From Roseicyclus sp. (lineage in GTDB: Bacteria > Pseudomonadota > Alphaproteobacteria > Rhodobacterales > Rhodobacteraceae), in assembly GCA_018401055.1 (NCBI GenBank), contig JAGYLB010000123.1, positions 1-5,172 of the forward strand: DNA of 5,172 bases. Reading direction: 5' to 3'. The notes under the pieces were generated by a model. That model was given only the letters and a program-made list of their open reading frames with translations. It ran no database searches and was not told the origin of the DNA. Position numbers and translations under genes: made by a program. This document shows positions 1-5,172 of the stretch, in pieces (within the stretch, counting starts at the first letter, position 1; each line of letters opens with the position of its first letter).

Positions 1-1
1 C

Positions 2-85
2 CTTGCACTCGGAGCGTGCCAGTGCTCTGCGCGCGCTGGGGCTGGCTGGGGCATTTACGGGCGCCGCAAGGTCGAGTTCGGCTGA
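2..85 (+). CDS. 3' end of a LivH-type branched-chain amino acid ABC permease (partial, probably frame-damaged)
   Basis: The frame ending at TGA 83-85 finishes with GIYGRRKVEFG, which resembles the usual cytoplasmic C-terminus of LivH-type permeases (a short G-[IL]-[YF]-G-x-[KR]-[KR]-V-E tail after the last membrane helix). A LivH partner is also what the order livH-livM-binding protein-livF predicts directly upstream of livM. Before about base 40 this frame reads poorly (Cys/Gly/Ala-rich), while the frame starting at base 16 gives V-L-C-A-R-W-G-W. One more single-base frame break near 35-50 would therefore join an R-W-G stretch to the GIYGRRKVEFG tail. Only about 27 codons are visible and no membrane helix is included, so the call rests on the tail and the context. 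Bases 86-187 hold no gene that I can support. Confidence 0.45.
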   Translation, partial: LALGACQCSARAGAGWGIYGRRKVEFG

Positions 86-187
86 GGTCGCCGGTCACCG
101 ACGCAGCACAGGACGCAAATTGCAGCGCATCGCAGGGCCACGTGCCCGGCGGTGCCCTTTGGCATGTGAAGGGGAAGGGGGACGTCG

Positions 188-1261
188 ATGTTCTATCGTG
201 AGGCCGGCGATTACAAGACGTCTTACGCCGCGGACAGCCAGACATTTCCGATCGCCTTCGACCGCTACCGCTACTACGCTGTGCTGCTGGTCGGGGTGGG
301 CGTCATTCCCTTCATCATCAACGATTACTGGGCCAGCGCGATCCTGATCCCCTTCTTGATCTACGCCATCGCGGCCATCGGGCTGAACATCCTGACGGGC
401 TATTGTGGGCAGGTCAGCCTTGGAACGGGTGGCTTCATGGCGGTGGGGGCCTTTACCTCCTACAAGCTGATGACGGCCTTTCCATGGCTGGACATGGTGA
501 CGATCACGATCTTGTCGGGGGTGATGACGGCGATGGTGGGCTGTGCTTCGGCCTGCCCTCCCTGCGGATCAAGGGGTTCTACCTGGCCGTGGCACGCTGG
601 CCGCGCAGTTCTTCCTGGTCTGGCTGTTCAACAAGGTGCCGTGGTTCTACAACTATTCCGCCTCGGGCCAGATCAACGCGCCGGAACGCACGATCCTTGG
701 GATGGCCGTGACCGGCCCCAATGCCGAGGCCTGGGTGAAATACCTGTTCTGCTTTGCCTTCGTCTTTGTGCTGGCCTGGGTCGCGCGCAACCTGACGCGG
801 GGTGCGATGGGGCGGCAATGGATGGCGATCCGCGACATGGATATCGCTGCCGAGATCATCGGGGTGAACCCGTTGCGCGCCAAGCTATCGGCTTTTGCGG
901 TGTCGTCCTTCTATGTCGGCATCTCGGGTGCGCTTTTGTTCACCGTCTATCTGGGCGCGGCAGAGGTGGGCGAGGCCTATGGCATCCAGAAGTCCTTTCT
1001 CGTGCTGTTCATGATCATCATTGGCGGTTTGGGCAGCCTGTTCGGCAGCTTTGCGGGTGCGGCCTTCATGGTGCTTTTGCCCGTCGCGCTGAAGGTGCTG
1101 CTGGTCGACACGATGGGCTGGGATACCGCGCTTGCGACGCATTTCCAGTTCGTCATCGTGGGCGCGCTCATCATGATCTTCCTGATCGCGGAACCGCATG
1201 GATTGGCGCGTCTTTGGGCGTTGGCGAAAGAGAAACTGCGCCTGTGGCCCTTCCCCATTGA
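188..1261 (+). CDS. livM: LivM-type branched-chain amino acid ABC transporter permease, interrupted by three apparent single-base deletions
   Basis: Inner-membrane permease subunit that would pair with LivH to form the channel of a HAAT-family importer. The ATG at 188 follows a purine-rich ribosome site (AAGGGGAAGGGGG, 169-181). Hydrophobic segments lie near residues 30-46 and 52-70. The LivM hallmark G-Q-V-S-L-G is at residues 74-79. The ATPase-contact loop, which includes AIRDMDIAAEIIGVN, is encoded around 825-870. The protein reads in frame 2 to G118 (539-541), in frame 1 from C (544) through KGFYLAVA (571-594), then in frame 3 from LAAQFF (597) to WPFP (about 1258). Each step equals one lost base: GGC-CTG to GGCTG near 541, GCA-ACG to GCACG near 594, and a C lost from the C run at about 1255-1258. 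The third shift restores the original frame and gives a WPFPH ending at TGA 1259-1261, a natural LivM terminus. The corrected length is 358 residues, slightly long for the family. Three losses that exactly restore the stop look more like sequence error than decay, but a pseudogene is possible. Confidence 0.85.
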   Translation: MFYREAGDYKTSYAADSQTFPIAFDRYRYYAVLLVGVGVIPFIINDYWASAILIPFLIYAIAAIGLNILTGYCGQVSLGTGGFMAVGAFTSYKLMTAFPWLDMVTITILSGVMTAMVGCASACPPCGSRGSTWPWHAGRAVLPGLAVQQGAVVLQLFRLGPDQRAGTHDPWDGRDRPQCRGLGEIPVLLCLRLCAGLGRAQPDAGCDGAAMDGDPRHGYRCRDHRGEPVARQAIGFCGVVLLCRHLGCAFVHRLSGRGRGGRGLWHPEVLSRAVHDHHWRFGQPVRQLCGCGLHGAFARRAEGAAGRHDGLGYRACDAFPVRHRGRAHHDLPDRGTAWIGASLGVGERETAPVALPH

Positions 1262-1366
1262 GTGGGCGGGCCATCGAGACACGACGGGCGAGGAGGCCCC
1301 GGCGGCGCAACAGAAAGAACCCCGGGGACAACGGGGCGAGACAAGACTGACAGAACCAGAACCTTT

Positions 1367-1374
1367 AGGGAGGA
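1367..1374 (+). promoter_or_regulatory. Strong ribosome binding site of the binding-protein gene
   Basis: AGGGAGGA lies eight bases before the ATG at 1383. It is the best Shine-Dalgarno match in the window and fixes this start against the apparent read-through from the livM frame. A strong site fits a binding protein made in excess over the membrane subunits. The rest of the 121-base gap (1262-1382) shows no convincing promoter or terminator; it contains only an 8-base CCCCGGGG palindrome at 1320-1327. Confidence 0.7.
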
Positions 1375-1382
1375 CTACCCCG

Positions 1383-2659
1383 ATGAAATCACTTGCCACT
1401 GGTGGCAGCTCACTGGACACTGCGGGGCTTGCGTTTGCCGACCTCATGATCCCCGATCTGTCCTATCGGACCGGACCGTTTGCGGCGGGCGGCATCCCGT
1501 TCTCGGACGGGTATCAGGATTACTTTGCCCTGCTGAACGCGCGCGACGGCGGCATCGGTGGCGTGCCGGTGCGCGTGGTGGAATGCGAGACCGCCTACAA
1601 CACCGAGCGCGGCGTGGAATGCTACGAGGCGACACGCGGCGACAACCCGCTGGTCTACCAGCCGCTGTCGACCGGCATCACCTACCAGTTGATCCCGCGC
1701 GCCACCGCCGATGGCATCCCGCTGCACACGATGGGCTATGGCCGCACCTCGGCCGTGAATGGCGAGGTGTTCAGCCATGTCTTCAACTATCCCGCGAATT
1801 ACTGGGACGCGGCATCGGTGATGATCAACGTGCTGCTGGACGAGAACGGCGGCTCGCTGGAGGGCAAGAAGATCACGCTGCTCTACCACAACTCGGCCTA
1901 TGGTCGTGAACCGATCCGCACGCTGGAAACGCTGGCGGCCCAGCACGGCTTTACCTTGAACCTTTTGGCGGTGGATAGCCCCGGGCAGGAACAGGGCAAC
2001 CAGTGGCTGACGATCCGCCGCGACCGGCCCGATTACGTGTTGTTCTGGGGCTGGGGCGTGATGAACCAGGTCGCGATCCAGGAAGCGATCAACATCCGCT
2101 ATCCGCTGGAAAACTTCATCGGCAACTGGTGGGCGGGCGCCGATCATGATGTCGCCTCGGCCGGGGCTGCGGCGGCGGGCTACCGCGCGCTGAACATGAA
2201 CCGTCTGGGCGACATGCCGGTCTTTGCCGAGATCCAGCACCATGTGATCGATGCGGGGCTTGCGGCGGGTGATGGCACCAACCTTGGCTCGGTGCTGTAT
2301 ACGCGGGGATGTATGCCGCGATGCTGGCCGCCGAGGCCATCCGCACGGCGCAGGAAATCCATGGCGTGGCCGACATCACGCCCGCGATGATGCGCGACGG
2401 GATGGAAGCGCTGGAGTTGACCAACGCGCGGATGGAAGAACTGGGCATGCCGGGCATCGGGCCTGAGTTCGCGGTGTCCTGCGCCGATCATGGCGGCACG
2501 GGCATGGCGATCATGACACAGTGGAACGGGACCGAATGGGTCACGCTGAGCGACTTCATCGCGCCGGATGACAGTGTCACGGGGCCCTTGGTGATTGAGG
2601 ATTCGATGGCTTACGCCGCCGAGGACGGGATCGAGCCGCGCAGCTGCACCGACAGCTGA
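1383..2659 (+). CDS. Periplasmic substrate-binding protein of a HAAT/Liv-type ABC transporter (Peripla_BP_6-like), one clear frameshift
   Basis: Extracytoplasmic receptor that would deliver ligand to the LivH/LivM permease. The N-terminus is a signal peptide ending L-A-F-A before D20. The mature protein starts with a typical type-1 binding-fold strand and loop: DLSYRTGPFAAGG (residues 25-37), then a D-G-Y-Q-D-Y-F helix and N-A-R-D-G-G-I-G-G. Later parts include the SVLYTRG segment (about 2289-2306) and a C-terminal domain with the stretch GPEFAVSCADHGGTG. Frame 3 holds to about 2306 and frame 2 continues as MYAAMLAAEAIRTAQ from 2309. One G missing from the run at 2305-2308 explains the change, giving 425 residues after correction, normal for the family. 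The h-region of the signal peptide is oddly polar (GGSSLDT); see findings. Four cysteines (68, 80, 367, 422 in corrected numbering) could form two disulfides. The ligand is unknown: genes of this kind are often labelled amino-acid binding, but the ligase downstream suggests an organic acid. Confidence 0.85.
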
Positions 2660-2668
2660 TCCAAGCCC

Positions 2669-2713
2669 CCCGGCGGCGGCGCGGGCCGTCGCCGCCGGGA
2701 TTTGCATATTTTT
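2669..2713 (+). terminator. Hairpin followed by a T-rich tract between the binding-protein and livF genes (terminator or attenuator)
   Basis: A 13-base-pair stem is formed by CCCGGCGGCGGCG (2669-2681) and CGTCGCCGCCGGG (2687-2699), with one G-T wobble (2679/2689) and the five-base loop CGGGC. It starts ten bases after the stop of the binding-protein gene. The T-rich tract ATTTGCATATTTTT follows at once (2700-2713), with the longest T run (2709-2713) about ten bases from the stem. It leads into TATTTTTGGAAAGATGAAG (2707-2725), which I recall as frequent after genes in Rhodobacterales. Because livF and the ligase lie downstream on the same strand, the hairpin probably terminates only part of the transcripts, or protects the 3' end of the upstream message, so that the receptor is made in excess. 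Confidence 0.75.
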
Positions 2714-2799
2714 GGAAAGATGAAGGTGGGGCTACGGCCCGTTAACCTTAACCGCAGGTGACCGTGCCAAGGCAGGCGCGCGACAGGGAGAGCGGCGAG

Positions 2800-3660
2800 A
2801 TGCTGGACCAGCCGAAAGAGACCCATGGCGATGGCGTGGCGCCGCAGTTGCAAGGCGCGGACACGCTGCTCGAAGTCACCAATATCGAGGTGATCTACAA
2901 TCATGTGATCCTTGTCTTGAAGGGCGTGAGCCTGAAGGTGCCCAAGGGCGGGATCACAGCGCTTCTAGGCGGCAATGGTGCGGGCAAGACGACGACGCTC
3001 AAGGCGATCTCGAACCTGCTGCATTCCGAACGCGGCGAGGTGACGAAGGGCACGATTCTTTATCGCGGCGAGCGGGTACAGGATCTGACGCCTTCCGATC
3101 TGGTGCAGCGTGGCGTGATCCAGGTGATGGAGGGGCGGCATTGCTTCGAGCATCTGACCGTCGAGGAGAATCTGCTGACCGGCAGCTACACGCGCAAGGA
3201 CGGCAAGGCGGCGATCATGGCCGATCTGGAGATGGTCTATGAATATTTCCCCCGGCTCAAGGAGCGGCGGACGAGCCAGGCCGGGTATACCAGCGGTGGC
3301 GAGCAGCAGATGACGGCCATCGGGCGCGCGCTGATGAGCCGGCCCGAAACGATCTTGCTGGACGAGCCGTCGATGGGGCTGGCGCCGCAGCTGGTCGAAC
3401 AGATCTTCGGCATCGTGAAGCGGCTGAACGAGGAGCAAGGCGTGACCTTTCTGCTGGCCGAGCAGAACACCAACGTGGCGCTGCGGTTCGCGCATTACGG
3501 CTACATCCTCGAATCGGGGCGCGTGGTGATGGATGGGCCTGCGGCTGAACTGCGCGAGAACCCGGATGTGAAGGAATTCTACCTCGGCATGTCCGAGGAA
3601 GGCCGCAAGAGTTTCCGCGACGTGCGCAGCTACCGGCGCCGCAAGAGGTGGTTGAGCTGA
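2800..3660 (+). CDS. livF: LivF-type branched-chain amino acid ABC transporter ATP-binding protein
   Basis: Cytoplasmic ATPase that powers import through LivH/LivM, normally as a heterodimer with LivG. All nucleotide-binding elements are present in one intact frame: Walker A GGNGAGKTT (residues 57-65, Lys63), Q-loop Gln108 in V-I-Q-V-M-E-G-R, signature TSGGEQQM (164-171; Thr replaces the usual Leu), Walker B with ILLDEPSMGLAP (Asp188, Glu189), and AEQN with Gln222 at the switch position, where LivF proteins carry Gln rather than His. The ATG at 2800 is chosen because AGGGAGAG (2785-2792) sits seven bases before it; an in-frame GTG at 2758 has no comparable site. Relative to short LivF proteins of about 237 residues, this 286-residue protein has about 20 extra N-terminal residues and a basic tail (264-286, ending S-Y-R-R-R-K-R-W-L-S). 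Its stop overlaps the next start by one base (TGATG). It is the only long gene here without a frame break. Separation from LivG rests on the EQN motif and the lack of LivG-specific insertions. Confidence 0.93.
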   Translation: MLDQPKETHGDGVAPQLQGADTLLEVTNIEVIYNHVILVLKGVSLKVPKGGITALLGGNGAGKTTTLKAISNLLHSERGEVTKGTILYRGERVQDLTPSDLVQRGVIQVMEGRHCFEHLTVEENLLTGSYTRKDGKAAIMADLEMVYEYFPRLKERRTSQAGYTSGGEQQMTAIGRALMSRPETILLDEPSMGLAPQLVEQIFGIVKRLNEEQGVTFLLAEQNTNVALRFAHYGYILESGRVVMDGPAAELRENPDVKEFYLGMSEEGRKSFRDVRSYRRRKRWLS

Positions 3661-4851
3661 TGCTGGACGAGAACCCAAAGTATTTCGACGCGCTGGAGAC
3701 GCGCAGCAGCGATCAGCGCGCGGCCGAGCAGCTTGGTGCGGCTGAACGCGCAGCTGGCGTCAAACGGCATTGCGGCGCTGGCAATCGGCTCGATCGACCT
3801 GGCGGGTCGCCGCCGGTACTGCGAAAGGCCGACCTCGTGCGCGGCAGGCCGAGAACCCGCCCTTTGGCGGCATGTCCGTGTCGAACGTGGCCCATGTCTT
3901 TCAAAGCCCCGGACCGATCTACGAGCCGGGTGGGGTCAGCCATGACTGGTGGCGCATGGGCCGGTTCCTGCACGCCGTGGGCATCGGGCCGGGCGATATC
4001 GTGCAGAATTGTTTCGGCTATCACCTGACGCCGGCGGGGATGATCTTCGAGAGCGGCGCGCGGGCGGTCGGGGCGGCGGTTCTGCCCGCAGGCGTTGGCC
4101 AGACCGAGTTGCAGGTGCGCGCGGCCAAGGATGTGGGCTGCACCGCCTATGTCGGCACGCCCGATTACCTGAAGGTCATCCTCGACAAGGCGGATGAAAT
4201 GGGGGTGCGGCTTGGCTTTGCGCGGGCGGCCGTGGGCGGTGGCGCGCTGTTCCCGTCGCTGCGGCAAGAATATGCAGATCGCGGGATTGCCTGTCTGCAA
4301 TGCTATGCCACCGCCGATCTGGGCAACATCGCCTACGAATCCGCCAGCGATGGAGGGGATGATCGTCGATGAGGGCGTGATCGTCGAAATCGTGCGCCCC
4401 GGCACGGGCGACCCGGTGCCCGACGGCGAGGTGGGCGAGGTGGTGGTGACGACGCTCAACCCCGATTATCCGCTGGTCCGCTTTGCCACTGGCGACTTGT
4501 CGGCGGTCTTGCCGGGGCAAAGCCCCTGCGGGCGCACCAACCTGCGCATCAAGGGCTGGATGGGGCGCGCCGATCAGACCACCAAGATCAAGGGCATGTT
4601 CGTGCGCCCCGAACAGGTGGCCGAATTCGTCGCCCGCCATGCAGAGGTGGTCCCGCGCCCGCGTCATCGCCACGCGCGAGGGTGAGATGGACGTGATGAC
4701 GGTGAAGGTGGAGGCCGAGGGGGGGGATGTCGGTGCATTGTCCGACAGTGTTGCGGCGGTGCTGAAGCTGCGGGGCCGGGTCGAGATCGTGGCGCCGGGC
4801 AGCCTGCCCAATGACGGCAAGGTCATCGACGATCAGCGCAAGTATGATTGA
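3660..4851 (+). CDS. Phenylacetate-CoA-ligase-family (AMP-forming, ANL superfamily) protein, with about five apparent frameshifts
   Basis: Probably activates a carboxylic acid as an acyl adenylate and CoA thioester in the cytoplasm; the substrate is unknown. The ATG at 3660 overlaps the livF stop and has AAGAGGTGG (3643-3651) upstream. Family features in order: YFDALETR near the N-terminus; PVLRKADLV (3813-3839); RQAENPPFGGM; VFQSPGPIYEPG (3896-3931), which sits where PaaK-like enzymes carry the SSGTTG-type phosphate loop; CYATADLGN (from 4301, the A5 region); FATGDL (4482-4499); GWMGRAD (4554-4574, hinge/A8); and a C-terminal N-D-G-K-V-I-D-D-Q-R with the candidate catalytic Lys at 4819-4821. 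Frames run 3 (to about 3732), 1 (to about 3807), 3 (to 3839), 2 (3842-4340), 3 (to about 4652), then 1 to TGA 4849-4851. Inferred changes are an extra base at 3732-3734, a loss near 3805-3812, a loss near 3840, an extra C at 4341-4342 (restoring ESPAMEG) and an extra C at 4652-4654 (restoring VVRARVIATREGEMD). The net change leaves about 396 codons plus stop, close to the family length. Confidence 0.8.
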
Positions 4852-4877
4852 CCGCCTATCCCATGTTATCGGTTAAC

Positions 4878-4893
4878 AGCACGGGGGCGTGCT
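4878..4893 (+). terminator. Short inverted repeat after the ligase gene, possible weak end-of-operon signal
   Basis: AGCACG (4878-4883) and CGTGCT (4888-4893) form a perfect six-base-pair stem with a GGGG loop, 26 bases after the ligase stop. No T tract follows, so intrinsic termination is doubtful. It may stabilise the 3' end of the message or be chance in GC-rich sequence. No other terminator candidate occurs between the operon and the next gene. Confidence 0.3.
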
Positions 4894-4895
4894 AG

Positions 4896-4939
4896 GCATC
4901 GGGTTGTCACGAGACCAAACCCGGAGACTGCCCCGATGC
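4896..4939 (+). repeat. Inverted repeat covering the start codon of the downstream gene
   Basis: GCATCGGG (4896-4903) is exactly complementary to CCCGATGC (4932-4939), which contains the ATG at 4936-4938. The 28-base loop holds the ribosome site GGAG (4923-4926). A second pairing, CGGGTT (4900-4905) with AACCCG (4918-4923), uses part of the same left arm and covers the first G of that site. Folding in the mRNA could limit translation initiation. The pairings are seen in the sequence; any regulatory role is inference. Confidence 0.3.
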
Positions 4940-5172
4940 GTGCCCTCTTGCCCTTTTTGATTGCCGTGGTGATGGCCCCCGCCGCGTTGGCCGATACGGC
5001 CTATCTTATCGCCAACGCACGGTACGACAACGCGCAGAACCTGAGACAGGCGAGCGATATTGCTGCCCTGGAGGCGCCACTGACCGAGGCGGGGTTCGAG
5101 GTCATCGTCGTGGAAAATGGCCCTGCCGAAGCGATGCGCGCCGGTCTTTCGGTGCTTGTGGCAGCCGGGAAA
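4936..5172 (+). CDS. Secreted caspase-like (peptidase C14 fold) family protein, N-terminal part only
   Basis: The open frame runs from the ATG at 4936 to the window edge without a stop (79 codons). GGAG (4923-4926) lies nine bases upstream. Residues 1-19 (MRALLPFLIAVVMAPAALA) form a clear Sec signal peptide with A-L-A before Asp20, so the product is exported. The mature part begins T-A-Y-L-I-A-N-A-R-Y-D, matching the first strand of caspase-like domains (usual form [AV]-L-[VI]-I-G-N-x-x-Y). It continues with L-R-Q-A-S-D-I-A-A-L-E-A-P-L and AGFEVIVVENG, matching the first helix and second strand. The catalytic His and Cys would lie beyond the window, so activity cannot be judged; many bacterial members lack them. 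The gene is probably not part of the transporter operon, given the 84-base gap with inverted repeats. I see no convincing promoter in that gap. Confidence 0.65.
   Translation, partial: MRALLPFLIAVVMAPAALADTAYLIANARYDNAQNLRQASDIAALEAPLTEAGFEVIVVENGPAEAMRAGLSVLVAAGK

Noticed and set aside
537..600. Programmed ribosomal frameshifting in livM
   Set aside because: No slippery heptamer or following structure is evident, and the similar breaks in several genes, going in both directions, fit random indels better.
1320..1327. CCCCGGGG palindrome between livM and the receptor gene
   Set aside because: It is too short to be a stable hairpin and is expected by chance at this GC content.
1410..2243. Long minus-strand open frame (277 codons) opposite the binding-protein gene
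   Set aside because: It is antisense to a clearly conserved coding frame, is rich in Arg, His and Ala as expected for a GC-rich shadow, and has no recognisable motif.
543..2390. A 615-codon open frame that looks like a LivM-receptor fusion protein
   Set aside because: It arises only because the livM stop is hidden by a missing base near 1257. The receptor has its own strong ribosome site, ATG and signal peptide at 1383, and the joining segment (about 1262-1382) has no domain character.
2742..2753. Tandem TTAACC TTAACC before livF
   Set aside because: Only two six-base copies, with no symmetry or spacing that suggests an operator.
2758..2799. Upstream in-frame GTG as the livF start
   Set aside because: The extra 14 residues have no family resemblance, and AGGGAGAG is ideally spaced before the ATG at 2800.
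3648..3659. In-frame GTG at 3648 as the ligase start
   Set aside because: The ATG at 3660 gives the usual one-base TGATG overlap with the livF stop and has a purine-rich site at a suitable distance.
2965..3678. Long minus-strand open frame (237 codons) opposite livF
   Set aside because: It is the complement of intact ATPase motifs; its composition is that of a shadow frame.
3713..4826. Two overlapping minus-strand open frames opposite the ligase gene
   Set aside because: Both lie opposite conserved ligase motifs and show shadow-type composition with no recognisable domain.

Overview
The window is GC-rich, densely packed and coded almost entirely on the + strand. It looks like an alphaproteobacterium, most likely of the Rhodobacterales. 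The reasons are the codon usage, the protein sequences, and a hairpin followed by TATTTTTGGAAAGATGAAG between two genes, a kind of intergenic element I associate with that order (from memory, not searched). It carries most of a branched-chain-amino-acid-type (HAAT/Liv) ABC importer operon with a dedicated CoA-ligase-like gene at its end.

Layout. Bases 2-85 are probably the last codons of a LivH-type permease. Bases 188-1261 encode a LivM-type permease. Bases 1383-2659 encode a secreted type-1 periplasmic substrate-binding protein. A strong hairpin terminator or attenuator at 2669-2713 follows. Bases 2800-3660 encode a LivF-type ATPase, the only long gene with an uninterrupted frame. Its stop codon overlaps by one base the start of a phenylacetate-CoA-ligase-family protein (3660-4851). 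After an 84-base gap with inverted repeats, a new gene begins at 4936 and runs off the window: a secreted caspase-like (peptidase C14 fold) protein. The second ATPase (LivG) is not in the window and would be expected upstream.

How the genes work together (inference). The binding protein captures a small carboxylate or amino acid in the periplasm, LivH/LivM move it across the inner membrane using LivF (and a LivG elsewhere), and the ligase activates the imported acid or acts on it. The translational coupling of livF and the ligase gene supports a shared substrate. That substrate cannot be named from sequence; an aromatic or other organic acid is as likely as an amino acid.

The most striking property is a scatter of apparent single-base insertions and deletions. 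There are three in livM, one (possibly three) in the binding-protein gene, about five in the ligase gene and probably one in the livH tail. Most lie in short homopolymers, each moves the conserved protein into another frame, and in livM, the binding protein and the ligase the net effect still reaches the expected stop. Uncorrected sequencing or assembly error is the simplest explanation; genuine recent decay of the operon is the alternative. I see no RNA genes, CRISPR arrays, insertion sequences or convincing minus-strand genes, and no clearly new defence or mobile system.
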